Positions 11,228 through 23,100 are shown, counted from the stretch's first letter. The stretch is DNA of 64,000 nt from Siphonodentalium dalli (GCA_032622095.1 CP136063.1:179965956-180029955), one strand, 5' to 3'. The notes: a model not told the origin generated them from the sequence alone. A program made the numbers and translations.

Positions 11228-11760
11228 TTGTCGAGTTGGCTCTGTTATGGAGGGCGAAGTACTTCGCTGGAATCTCTGCCGTTTCCTGCTAATGGATCAC
11301 CAGAGCGGGAGACTTGGACCTCGGACACCAGCGAAGGAAGATGCCCTTCAGGACGTCAACGGGATGATGCCAGGAGAAGACAGGAGCTGCTGGATAAAAG
11401 TTACCAGGACACCCGGACGACTTCCAGCTGGCCTTCTTCTCCTTGGATTTGACCATACCATCACGTCAGTCATCCCTGTGGAGCAGCCGGGACTCCGAAT
11501 ACCATCTAGCAGGAGTCCACCTTCAACACCACCGTCACCGACGAGGCAACAACACCTACTGGGACACTGCAGCTACCATCAACCTGCAGTGTTCCAGGGG
11601 GCTAAACACCCCCTCGTCTGGATTCCAGCGACGGAAAAAAGAATTTGCTTACAAAAGAAAAAAATGCTTCTTCTTTTTTAATTTTTTTTATTTACAATAA
11701 AGGCTTAAAATGAGGGGTTAAGGAATGGGCCTCTCGGCCCATTCGAGAATCCCGGGGTTA
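11228..11760 (+). other. GC-rich transcript-like unit with polyadenylation signal
   Basis: A block clearly richer in GC than its surroundings, open in overlapping frames: 11228-11452 with a basic stretch RQRDDARRRQ, then 11443-11700. It ends in T- and A-rich sequence with AATAAA at 11696-11701. Next comes a hairpin (GAATGGGCCTCTCGGCCCATTC, about 11723-11744) and two further complementary blocks (AGGGGTTA / TAGCCCCT). It resembles a non-autonomous retroelement or a processed transcript. No protein family was recognised. Confidence 0.4.
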
Positions 11761-11779
11761 GCCCCTCAAACACTCCCTA

Positions 11780-12359
11780 TATATTGCGGTCATTTCTGTG
11801 TTGAACGTTGTTGGGACAACATGAATATGATCATCGACTATGGACCATTTTCCTTACACAAAGCGATCTAAATGATCTAGTTTACTAAACTAATCTTATT
11901 TCCCTTCTGGTGAACAAACGCTTTCAGTTTCAACTTGAATCCGAAATATCGAATATGATCGAGATTCGAATCGACGAATGCACAGCCCGGCCCCATGGAA
12001 AATACAATTTTACCGATTTATTTTGTCATTTAATATACTTATTAAGTAACTTTCTTTGGTCGTAACATATATCAATATACCATAACATCATCTGGACCAT
12101 ATTCATTGGCAACCAACTTCATTCAAGCGACACTGAAATCGCTAGAAAATTCGCAAGATTGTCAAGATGTAGCAAAATTCAAAGGGTTGCGGGTGCGGGT
12201 GTACTCCGTTGATGCCCCGTTTGCGCGGAGTTAGAAAAGACGGGAAAAGATTTTTTTCGTGGTACAATTGGAAAAAGTAGAATTATACCACAAAACTGGA
12301 ACGAGATAGCCATGGTAACTCGGGCCACTGGCCAATCAGGACATGGCTTTTAAGCATAG
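11780..12359. other. No gene recognised
   Basis: AT-rich sequence between the GC-rich unit and the second satellite block. Nothing definable was found. Confidence 0.4.
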
Positions 12360-12960
12360 TTAGGCAGGGTCGTATTACAATTCCGTGTAAATCACCATGA
12401 TTTAACGTTATTTGACATATTCTAACAATATATCGTTCAACAATCCTTAATAGTTTACATGTATGCATTTATTTTTATGGAATGGAATGCGATGGTAAGT
12501 CTGTACCGGCCGGTGCCGTACCGATGATGGCATACCGTGAACTTTATCAGCAGTAAGTCGGTACCGGCCGGTACAGGTAACTCAGTTCGAACATGATGGA
12601 AAATCTTTCATGCAGGTAGTCGGTACCGGCCATATGTGGACAAGAAAATGGCAAGCCGATACGAAATCAAACGCATGTTAATCAGTGTAAGTCACAATGA
12701 GGCAACCTTATTTGACAAATTCTAACACTAGATCTCGTTCAACAGTCTTTAATATTTTACATTTATGCATTTATTGGTGCCCTATCCCATGTTGCCATGC
12801 CGTGACGTTTATCAGCAGTCAGTCGTTAGTGGCCGGTACAGGCAGCCCAGTGCCGACATGCTTGAAAATCGCCAATGCAGTAGTCGGTACCGGCCATATC
12901 TAGGCAAGAAACTGGCAAGCCGAAACGGTCTTAATAGTTTACATTTATGCACTTATTTTC
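12360..12960 (+). repeat. CCGG-rich satellite, right block
   Basis: About two units of 280-300 bases in the same orientation as the block at 9459-9960. The order is TTTGACAAATTCTAACA, then TTTACATTTATGCATTTATT, TCGGTACCGGCCGGTAC and ACCGGCCATATCTAGGCAAG. The roughly 2.4 kb between the two blocks therefore look like later insertion into one satellite. Confidence 0.75.
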
Positions 12961-13014
12961 TGGAATGAAATGTGCTGATAAGCCTACACATCAAATTTAA
13001 TAAAGATGCTGCTT

Positions 13015-13275
13015 CAGTAATGCCCTAAATAATCGACTCCTTAACCACAGCAGAATTATGGGTAATTTTTCAGGATTTAGTCGGAAATATGGCTTGTTGC
13101 CATTCATCGGAAAGCTCTCAATGAGAGCTTTCCGATGAATGTCAACAAACCATATTTCTGACTAAATATTGAGAGCTTTCCGATAAATGGCAACAAGCCA
13201 TATTTCCGACTAAAGCCTGAAAAATTACCCATAATTCTGCTGTGGTTAAGGAGTCGATTATTTAGGGCATTACTG
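13015..13275. mobile_element. Hairpin MITE, mariner-type ends
   Basis: A 261 bp near-perfect inverted repeat. It starts CAGTAATGCCCTAAATAATC, ends GATTATTTAGGGCATTACTG, and the arms match over roughly 100 bases each, including the stretch with GACTCCTTAACCACAG. CAGT...ACTG ends are typical of Tc1/mariner derivatives. The flanks are TT on the left and TA on the right, which fits a TA duplication with one mutation. High arm identity points to recent insertion. Confidence 0.75.
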
Positions 13276-13935
13276 TAGAACATATGGCATGAATACAATA
13301 AGTTTGGATGGGTGACTATTAAGAAGAAATGTAATATTGAATTGGTAAAATCTTGGGTTTGATATATATATTGGTTATAAAATCAAAAAATATAATTTAA
13401 ACGATAAATATTAATTTGGAATTGACATATTAATTGGCACCTATTGATTTTAGATAGAAACTAGACATCTGTTTTTGCGTGATGACTATTAAATTGTGTT
13501 ATCATCATTTCCGCGTGTTCACCATTGATTATAATATATATGATAGCGTTTTATACCACGATCGGGCGTTTTACTGTATGTGAACTTCGGTATAGGATAA
13601 ACATCTGCTCTAATCTGCACGAACTGTGTATAGCGGTCTACCCTTATATATAGATCGCAATTTCTTTATCAATGAAATAGTACATGTACACGCATAGTAG
13701 GAACTACGGACAGTTTGACTTTCGTGATCTAACAGCAGAACAATATATATACAATAAGTTTGGATGCATAATTATGTTTCCGTTATAAATTGTTGGGTTT
13801 TTAATATTCTTATAAAATCGAAAACACAAGCAATGATTTTGAAACGACGACTATTAATTTGGAATTGACATATTGGTTGTTATTTGACACATATTGATTT
13901 CATTTCCTTTTGACGTATTTTTTTTACCACATGGA

Positions 13936-14744
13936 CGCCCATACATACCACGAGACTGAAGAATGTCAAATGTTGGCACCCCCCCCCCCCAAAACCCACA
14001 CAAATTTTTATTACAGCATCTTCACCAGAATCCGCGGCATGGGTGTGCCGAATTTATATATAAATCATAATGAACATTAAAATGTATTCAGAGTTCCAGA
14101 CCTACAGTTACAACAACATACAAAAATATAACTCATTTCGGAAAAAAATGGTAAGCACCCATCTAGAGGTCACCTCGGGGATCCATGTGAAGTTTGGTGA
14201 TGGTCGGATGAGGTATATCCTCTGTGGGATGTACAAATTGACTTAGTAATGGAAAGAGTAAAATCCAAAATGGCTGCCGGCGGCCATGTTTTTCACAGAA
14301 GATCGTTCAAATTTGACAGCTCCCATCTAGATGTGATTCTATACACATATACCGAATGTCATTGAAATCGGTCAAAGTTTGTTTGAGTTAATGCGCTAAC
14401 GGTCACTGTTCGCTTTGTTTCACTGAAAATTATTGAAAGCCAAATACTACATAAAACTAGACTAAAGATTTAAAAAAGAGAATTCTTTTTGTTCAATACT
14501 TCACAAAATAATTATTGCTGTCGCTCGATCTAAAACGTGTCTACTATGTTAAATAAATGAATAAATTATTAAAAACAGGCAAGGTGTTGTCTTTCATTTG
14601 GTACGTCTTATTCATATGTTATCTTGTACACTATAGATTCTGGATAAAAGGCGAAACAGGTTTAAACATTTTGGCATGGAACCATGAATCACAGGTCCCA
14701 AGAACAAAAATTTACCCCATCCCCCATAATACTTAATCCTATAG
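13936..14744. other. Intergenic; interspersed repeat at 14140-14400
   Basis: Contains a C-run near 13979. The segment at 14140-14400 (CCATCTAGAGGTCACC, AAAATGGCTGCCGGCGGCCATG, CCATCTAGATGTG) belongs to the CGGCCATG-type repeat also seen at 16390 and 35600-36300. No gene. Confidence 0.5.
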
Positions 14745-15195
14745 GATTAAGATGCATAATCCGAATTAACGCTTCCAAATTACAATTTCCTTGAGTTCGG
14801 GGGTAAAAAATAATTGATTCTAGCCGAGGAACCCACCCATCAAAGCTCAGAGTGATGAGATATCGATTTTTGAAATCTATTATTTTTCACAATCGATAAT
14901 TTCGAGTGGCCCAGTAAACAGTCGACGACTCGGACCAAATTGTGGACGAAGATGGATAACTCTAAAATCAAGTGGTTTTTTGTGTCAGATATTTGACAAA
15001 CCGGCAAAATTTCGTTGAACAAAATGTTGATAAATAACATGTTTTGGCAATTTTATACAAAAGTTGACTGGTTAGCATTATTTTTGGCAATTACTCGATT
15101 CTGATAACTGAAGCGCCATTTAAAAAAAATGTTGTTGTTGTTGGAATCTGATTATATGGGACCATCGAATCGGATTGGGGATGGGGTCAATTCTG
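14745..15195 (-). mobile_element. AATCCGA-ended MITE, most complete copy
   Basis: Runs from ATAATCCGAATTA to CGAATCGGATT. Shared internal blocks are CCCATCAAAGCTCAGAGTGA, GATATCGATTTTT, GATGGATAACTCTAAAATCA and GATTCTGATAACTGAAGCG. Copies of parts of it lie at 3480-3668, 18826-19065 and 40080-40720. About 450 bp and non-coding, so it is a non-autonomous DNA element. Confidence 0.75.
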
Positions 15196-15905
15196 TTTTT
15201 GTTCTGGGGACCTGTGCCCCGATAACCCACGTGCTTGTGTCAACAGTAGCAATTTACCGATAACATTAAACAATTAAAATATGCCAAGCCAAAACTGAAG
15301 TACGTATATATATACCGCTCATAATATATACACCATGTTATAATATTTTTTTGTTGAAGAGTGTATATTTTATGTTATTTATTTATTTTAGTTTAATATG
15401 TTAATACAACCAACAGACTGTGTGCTTGGTAACTCAAAATGTCATGCATATGAATCGTCTATCGCTATACATTGTTTGTCTTTATGTTATTCTTCTTTTT
15501 TTATTTTCTCAACTCACGTTTAATATGGATATTATATTCGTATTCCTATGATCAATTGCACGTGTTTGCGTCATTAATTCATCCTGTCAGCATTGAAATA
15601 TCGGGTGTCATCAGTTAGTTGCGAGGTTCATATTGGATATCTTCCACATTGTAATACAAGAACACCATAGTCAGAAATGGTAACGCCACCAATATCATAT
15701 TATTAGCCATAAATATAAATTATAATATAATTATAATATAAAATATTATTCATTAGTTAGCGCTAATATAGGCGCTAACTAATGACTTGTTAAATAACAT
15801 CTAATTAATATTCATCTTATTCACAACTTTAAGGAGTCCTTCTGGCACACGAGAATATTTATCGCCGTTTGATTTGCACCAAGTGAACTCGGCGCATATA
15901 TAATT
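15196..15905. other. No gene; one short hairpin
   Basis: A perfect short hairpin, ATTAGTTAGCGC / GCGCTAACTAAT, lies at about 15752-15784. The rest is AT-rich with no recognised feature. Confidence 0.5.
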
Positions 15906-16090
15906 GATAGAACAGACCTCTATTATGATGATCGTGTCGTTATTTGTTTAAGATACGTACCAATTGACATATACGCACCCGTTCCCTCATTAAAATCTAT
16001 ATATATCGCCCATTTTATGGGACCTCCGCGAATTCGGGGACTTCCGCAAAGTGACCTCCACAAATCGGGACCTACTGCAAATCGTCGCAC
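15906..16090 (-). repeat. Interspersed repeat, inverse copy of 51560-51735
   Basis: Shares with 51560-51735, in opposite orientation, the blocks GATGATCGTGTCGTTATTTG, ACGCACCCGTTCCCTCATTA and CGGGGACTTCCGC. The function is unknown. Confidence 0.75.
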
Positions 16091-16154
16091 CCAATGCAAT
16101 TTGTAAACAAATACGATTGGCATGCGTTTTAATGAGGTGAGCTTTAATTAAACG

Positions 16155-18420
16155 AAAGAAGCATTCTACACAGGGGGGGGGGGGTGAACAAAAATTGGGT
16201 GGGTGGTCAAAGCCACCAACAAGCATTTTTTTCCGCAACTAAAAAAAAAATTCTGCTTGTTTTTTAAGTGTTTTGGCAATGAGTTGGGCTTCAAAACCAC
16301 TTTGAATGAGAGAAATAATGTAATTCTAACTGGTAAACTGACTGCAGGCAGTTATCGTGTTGTATTTTGTTGCAAATTTTGAAATCCAAGATGGCCGCTG
16401 GCAGCCATGTTTTTTTGGCCGAATGACCTCAAAATGACTCATTCCTATTTACATGTCCATGTTAACATCCATGATAAATAGTATGCACAGAAATTCATAT
16501 ACAGCTGTTTACAGTGAATTTCCCCCCGCAAATCTCTGTTTTAGTGTTAAAAGGGGGGTGGTGTCAAAAAATGGTCGGAAAAAACTGCCGTAAACGGGAA
16601 AAAAATTGGCGGTGGGGGTGGGTGGGTACAAAAAATGATCGAAAGGGAAAAAATGCCATACGTGCCTGAAATTTTTTTCCGACCCCCCCCCCCCCCCTGT
16701 TCTACATAAACTATTTGTCATGGACTCAGCCAGTGTGCCATATATATGTGTCAACTAAGGTCGCTTTGCGTGGTAAAAGTGAAAAGTGAAAGTGGAAAAT
16801 TCTATTGAAAATGAAAGTAGCCTACAATTTTGGGAATTTCCGCGGCAGATTGCAGTGAATCTATACTATTGGAAGTGAATGTACAATTCCTGGAATTCTA
16901 TCAGATATCGCGACTCTGCTCGTTTTCGTGATCACAGGTTATATAGGGCCTATATGACCACGAAAACGAGTCGAGCCGCGATACATCCATCGGTACACAT
17001 TGTGTATATACGATACAATTTTGACTTGATGACCAGAAAATAAAAGATGGCGGTTAATCCAAGTCTCCAACAGAACAGACATGCGCGCTCCAATTAAAAT
17101 TACCCATAAATCACTTCACTACACCAGGGGTTCCCAATGGGTTATACATTATTTTCAGGCTATCAGATTATTTATATTTTCAAGAACATATTATTACACC
17201 GGTGACTTTAAGTTTACAATTTCAGCCTGTCCTGACTCTATCGGTATGTTTGAGTTATATTTTCAAGAACATAGTATTTACGGTGGCGTTAACTTTACAA
17301 TTTCACCATTTACGTGATTCTATCGGTACGATTGAGCTTAGGTAGAAAAACCTATTCTCCCACAATGTATTCGCTCACTGCTCCATAGATTATCAAAAAC
17401 TGAAAAACAGCTTACACCACCTTGTGGCGTAATGAGCATTGACATATGGACTGCGGGAAAATACCACCAGCGTTAATAATTTCATGACGGGAGCTGGGCT
17501 GGTGCAGCATTAAATAACCTATGCCAGTGTATTCTCTTAAATATGCGAGCCTCCCATAGGGAACCTCGTATATATAATTATATAAGAGAATGCACTGGCG
17601 TTCAAGGTCAATGTAAATATTGTTAGGCTCTTATAAATGCAATGGCACAGGGTTTTCGCAATAATTTAAAGAAACTCCACCCATGCAGCATTAAGAAGGC
17701 GCCCCATTAATGAATTTTCCCCAAATCTCAATTTCAAACTATCAATTTGAAGGAAAAATCATTATCCTCTATAACCAATGTACGCTATAGTACTACAACA
17801 ACATATGTTTATATCAATAAGATTGTAACACAGCTATGGCTGGTTGTGAAATTTTACTCCACGAGCCTCCGACCCTTCTAGGGGTCTTTCTCAAGTGTCA
17901 TAAATTATGTTTTTCGTGGTGATTTTTCATTCAAAAACTACTATTATGTCAGGGGGGAGTCGGAAACAATTTGCAGATACGATTGCTGATTTTTGACTTT
18001 CGACCCTTGTTTGGACCCACCCACCCCCGCGTCCAAATTGTTTTCCGTTTTCGGCAGTTTTTTCCAAACATTTTTGGACACCCACCCCTTTTAACACTAA
18101 AACAGAGATTTGCGGGGGGGGGGGGGGAATTCACTGTAAACAGCTGTATATGAATTTCTGTGCATACTATTAGTAAATAGGAACAAGTCATTTTGGGGTC
18201 ATTCGGTCAAAAAAAACATGGCTAAATTTATCATTTATGTTAATATTCAGTAGATGTGTTTTAAGCCAAACTCATTGCAAAAACAGTCAAAAAGACTTGC
18301 AGGAAAAATATTTTTGAGTTGCGGAAAAAATTGTTTGTTGTTCCTATCGACCACCCACTCACCCCGGCATACGTGCCCGGAACAATGTTTTTCCACCCCC
18401 TGATTATGTTCCAATTATGT
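16155..18420. mobile_element. Inverted-repeat element with G-run arms
   Basis: The left arm (16155-16720) and right arm (17955-18420) are inverted copies. Shared blocks are CGCAAATCTCTGTTTTAGTG, TTTACAGTGAATT, CATATACAGCTG, TGCACAGAAATTCATATACA and the GGGTGGGTGGTC terminus. A G- or C-run of 12-16 bases is in both arms. The centre of about 1.2 kb has no coding signal. A solo fragment of the same end occurs at 26200-26290. The right arm is in turn bracketed by AGGGGTCTTTCTCAAGTGTC / GACACTTGAGAAAGACCCCT (17880 and 18480), so the right arm looks inserted in another hairpin element. Confidence 0.6.
17509..17620. repeat. Hairpin repeat of the GAGAATGCACTGGC family
   Basis: GCCAGTGTATTCTCTTA and its complement TAAGAGAATGCACTGGC flank CTCCCATAGGGA. 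Relatives lie inside the element at 44573-44927 and at 49435-49515. Confidence 0.65.
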
Positions 18421-18654
18421 AATAAAATAGATTTTTTTAGGCGGTCATTAGAGAGTTTGACAGGAATTTATATATTTGACACTTGAGAAAGACCCCTAAA
18501 ATAAAATATTATTTATATTATTAATTCTGGAGACTTGTACGACACACCGTATACATAAAGTGATGATCAACTCCACAATATGTCTTTAACATTTTCACCC
18601 TCACAATATTAGAGATACGTTCTAATTATATAAGCAAAAAGTGGTTTTAAAAAG

Positions 18655-18820
18655 ATTTGTTAAGGCGGTCATTAGAGTTTGGCGGGAATTATTTGCAAAA
18701 AATAAAACTCATTGCATGATCCTAGCTTAGGAGTCAAACTACATGGTCTACACTGTCTACTAATTTTCATTGCATATTTAATTTTTTTGCAAATATTTCC
18801 TGTCAAACTCTCTATCGACA
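18655..18820. repeat. Short palindromic repeat
   Basis: GGCGGTCATTAGAGTTTGGCG and TTATTTGCAAAA are matched in reverse by TTTTGCAAATATTTCCTGTC and AAACTCTCT near 18785-18812. A third partial copy is at 18438-18470. Confidence 0.55.
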
Positions 18821-18825
18821 TACCT

Positions 18826-19065
18826 TAAAGGTACTCAATCCGACCAGACGCTCCTAAATTACTATTTCTTTGGCTTCGGTGGTAAAAAATATTTGATTCG
18901 AGTCGAGGAACCCACACACCAAAGCTCAGAGTGATTAGATATCGATGTTTCTATTGTTTGTGGACCAGAGCTTGTCCAGGACCACGTGCTCAAATGGACA
19001 AATTGCGGTTGTAAGATGGATAACTCTAAAAATCAAGTGGTTATTATTGTTAATAGTAAACACTT
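18826..19065 (+). repeat. AATCCGA-ended MITE fragment
   Basis: Begins AAAGGTACTCAATCCGA and continues with ATTACTATTTCTTTGG, AAAGCTCAGAGTGATTAGAT and GATGGATAACTCTAAAAATC, as in the copies at 14745 and 40080. Only one half is preserved. Confidence 0.7.
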
Positions 19066-19083
19066 GATTTGCGCAGGTAACTA

Positions 19084-19627
19084 GGGACGTCAACCGACTT
19101 AAATGACGTCATTGTGATTTTTGGGACGTTTTTATCGTCCATAATTCACCGCAATTGATATAAAATTCGTAAACGGATATGCATTTTCGCTCGAAAACAT
19201 CTATAAACCATTATAGTACAAGGCCAGCTTAGAATAACTATGAAAAAAGCAACGTACTCTTTCGCTCTAAGCTGCACTCCGGTTTTCGCACGTCATGAAT
19301 GCTAATTAGTTTGCTTGAACTAATACATGTAAGGGCGTCATCGAAGTAACGAATGTACAACTGAGGAAAATGACAGATTTACTTTACAAAAGGCAAGTTT
19401 TGTGCGTTGGATAAATAAAATATGTAGCTAATGTTGTCGCTTAAACTGTTTATGTCCGCTCGGGGGTTGGCATCTATTTGACTCGACAGCGCCTCACCCA
19501 ATAGATGCTCAAATTTCCCTCACGTACATAAACAGTTGAAGCGACGACACTAGCTACATATCTATATATATCACATATTGGTAAAAGAGGATAGTGATTT
19601 TCCCATTGCAGTGTGACGTTGACGTCC
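19084..19627. mobile_element. TIR element with TA flanks
   Basis: Ends GGGACGTCAAC and GTTGACGTCC are inverted, and TA lies directly outside both (19082-19083 and 19628-19629), fitting a Tc1/mariner-type TA duplication. Within it, 19423-19567 is a second inverted pair (TGTAGCTAATGTTGTCGCTT / AAGCGACGACACTAGCTACA). A perfect CRE-like palindrome TGACGTCA is at 19104-19111. No transposase is present. Confidence 0.6.
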
Positions 19628-19639
19628 TAAATCTAAACA

Positions 19640-20146
19640 TCTCCAATATCTTAAATTAGACATTGGGCTCCAGAGTTATGGTCCTTGTCGGTCTTTTAAA
19701 AATGTGGAATCAGCCGTCCGTACAAACGTTTGCATTATATTTTCTGGTGGAAATAATATCCACTTAACGCAGCTCACCCCCCCCCCCCCCCCCCCCTTTG
19801 ATCAAAATGTTCAACAGTTGGAAATTTAATACCTAACACAACATTAGATGGAATTTCACACCAATAATAGGTTGAAATTATTCTCGTAGTTTGATGTTGC
19901 AACAATTTATTAGTAGGATATTTGCTGTTTTAGACCAACATTTGCATAATTTCCAACATTTGGAATCATAGATCATAATTTTGATGTTCAGATCAGGGAG
20001 GGGGTAGTAAAAAAAATTCAGGAAGGTATGCCGTTTTTTTGCATTTGTCATTTTCGGGTACCCACCAACCCCAAACCTGCAAAAAACAATTCACTCCAAA
20101 TTTTTACAAATTTCACTAATTTTGGTCAAAAACCGCATAAAACCCT
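19640..20146. other. C-run and interspersed repeat; no gene
   Basis: A C-run of about 20 bases sits at 19777. The segment 19800-19960 (TTCAACAGTTGGAAATTT, CACCAATAATAGGTTGAAAT) is related to 53450-53570 and more weakly to 6000-6110. Confidence 0.5.
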
Positions 20147-20149
20147 ACT

Positions 20150-23100
20150 TAGTCCAGGAGATATTGGTCGACCTCTGAACCCCCCAGGACTTAACTTCAC
20201 CCCACTAATTTTCTTCCTTAAGGTCTCCTCTAATTTTTTTCACTTGTTAACAAGAAAAAAAAGTGGCCGCAGAGACTCCAGGCAAGATGGCGTCCATCAT
20301 GGCGGCCATTTTTTTTAAATGCACCAGTCTCTTTGATCGCCATTATGGTAAAGATGATAGCACACGCGGTCTTGTTTTCCGCTCGATTCGTTATGCTAAT
20401 ATACAACCCTTACAAATTAGTCAAACATCCGACACCAGAATCCAATATGGCGGCCAAGATGGCCGCCGAAATGTGAAATTATGCTATTTTTCTGACATGT
20501 TACCACATTTCATTTGTCTCTGTGGGAAAATGTTAGAATGTTTGGGTCATGTTATACATTTATCATATAGATGAGTCATTGGCGAACACATGGGGACTAT
20601 TATATGCATTCATTGTGGGATATTTTTGTCCGATATCACGTTTTCCCAAATGCCGGTATCATAGGTCAAAGCCGAATCTCCGTTAATAACGCGATGTTAT
20701 GTTTCGAATCAATGAATGTTATTGCTATTATAACAACATCCATGCATATATATTTGCAGGAGATACTCGAGCTAGGATTCCTCTTATACCTGAGTCGAGG
20801 AATATTTACCCAAATCCAAGATGGCGGCCAAAATGGCCACCAGAAATAAAAAATCGCCGAAAATCGCGGATTTTAACATCAGTTAGCATTATTGTCATGA
20901 CAACTCCACACCTGCTTACTATTGTAAGTTGGGAACACTTAGGCGAAGAACTTTCCTTGTACCATATCCAAATAAAAGTCCCCAAGTCCAAAATAACGCC
21001 CACACTGGCGGACATATTTTGAATAATCACCGAAATTCCCTCATATTCACATCATTGGGCATTATTGTCGAGACAACTCCACCCATGCTTACAATTGAGT
21101 TGGAAATACTGAGGTGAAGTAATTACATTACATCTCATGCTAGAAATTGTTTTCCAAATCGAAGATGGCGGCCAAAATGGCGACCGAAATTTGAAAACAC
21201 GTCTACATTCCTTTACTTTCTACGATGGGCGTTATTGTTTCGCGATTTCTATTCACCATTACATGTTGATATGGAATAGTGACATGAAGTATTCATTAGG
21301 GTTTGGCAATTGATACTCACAGCCAAGATCGCTGCTAAATTGGCGGCTAGAAATTGAAAAAAACATATTAATTTCAACTTGTTGTCATAATATCGGTATG
21401 TATGGACGAAACTGTACATAAACCATCTACTAGTTCAACTTAAAGGTATCAAAACGCATAACATAGCTCGTATCCTTCTGGAAAGATGAAACACCATAAT
21501 TAATATCGCGATGTGGCATTTCGAAATCCAGTCTCCACTTAGCGCCGATAATGGCCATAAGCGTAGGTGCGCCGAATAGTTATATCAAAACAATGACCTG
21601 ATAACAGATTCTGATTTGCCACGTCACGTCCATAATTATCTGAACCAGCTTCCATTTCTTTGTCTGATAAATCTAGGTCGCTCACACCGACAAAGTATTC
21701 ACCACTTCCTGGGAGTAGGGTCCCTCTAATCATAACGTTTCAAACAATTCATTTTCCGGTGTCTAGCTTACAGAAGGTAATCTCTATGTATGTGTCTCAT
21801 ACCCCATGGGATAACGACATGTACACCTGGCGAACCAGTTTATATAGTCACTTCTCAATAGATGGTTCGTCAACTCACAAACTCGGCGAACGCATTGGCA
21901 TATGTGGACAACTTCGACAGTGTTTCGAAGGTTGCTAGCTGTCTCATTCCCTTGGACAGATGTCTATCTGCTAAGGAGAAGACCCTAGTGTACAGACTAC
22001 CCACACTTCTTGACCATTATCCGAAGCAAACTGTGTGACGCCCCGCAGTTGTCTCGTCGAATATCTCACAACAGAGAAGAACAATGCTCGCGGTGCTAGT
22101 TTGTGGACATGCGCCATGATAGTGGGGCTGATGAAATGGGCCACTGTATACACCACCCCTACACCTGGTGTATGTTTAAGATATCGAATGTCATGCGTGT
22201 CGGTTTTATTTGGTGTGGTAAGATTGTATTTCCACATCCGTTTCGACGACTTTCTGATTCAACTACGTACACCTTTGTCTGGATAATAATACGCTAGCCT
22301 CCCTCAAAACAGTCGGATGGACTAAAGGATAATATCTTTATAGCATGAATGTATGCGTGTTTTCTTATCCTCTCTCGGGGTTAGTGTCAGTATGTGGGCG
22401 GTATTATTCAACAAAATGTCAGGAACTGTGGTGCATTTATTTCACTATGTATTTAAAGAACAATTTACAGTCTCGATGGCAATGGCTGTGGCCGTTGGGG
22501 AACGCGACCTTTATGATCATATAGCTTTATATATATAACTTTAGAATATAGTAGTTAATGTTTCATGCAGGAAAATGGTCGAATTGGTGATGTTACCAAG
22601 AAAACACTTGGTGTACCAACGTTTGTTGAACTGAATGCAAGAGCTCATCAACGTAACATTCCTCTGGATGTTCTCCGCGTTGAACATTTCACCCTTTTGT
22701 TGATGGCATTTGTACTTTCTTGAACCATACCACCCAGCGTGAGTATGACATATCAACCAACTATCAAAGGTATCGCCTTTAAGACTACACCCCAGTCTTG
22801 GTGGGGGCTTATACAGCAGTAGCCAATGGCATACTCCTGGTTCAGTTGTCTAAGAACGGCTTCCAAACGGATCATGGGAACATACAATCTTAGCATACAA
22901 GGAAAGCAAAGCCACACATGAGATCCTGTCTGAATCTAAAACATAACAAAATAAGGGGCGGTGCAGTCATGGTCCAATTTCATTTCCACTATCATGACAC
23001 ATACCCACAAACTAGCACCGTGTGTATTGTTATCATCTGCTTGGATCTGTTCGGCAAGACGATTGCTGGACGCCAACAAGCTTGTTCGTATGATCATGTT

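Larger units (their letters stand above)
8955..13935. mobile_element. Large inverted-repeat structure (about 5 kb) enclosing satellite and GC-rich insert
   Basis: The left flank at 8955-9245 is matched in reverse order and orientation by the right flank at 13280-13935. Shared blocks include GTCAAATAACAA, ATATGTCAATTCCAAATTAA, TCGTTTCAAAATCA, TCGATTTTATAAG and TTTGACGTATTTTT (read on one strand at the left, the other at the right). The right arm has about 350 extra bases between its two blocks. No transposase frame survives inside. It could be a foldback transposon, or two inverted copies of one repeat that happen to flank a satellite. Confidence 0.45.

Noticed and set aside
20028-21117. Several 60-107-codon frames
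   Set aside because: They lie in the left arm of the foldback element, are mirrored in the right arm with broken frames, and match no protein family I know.
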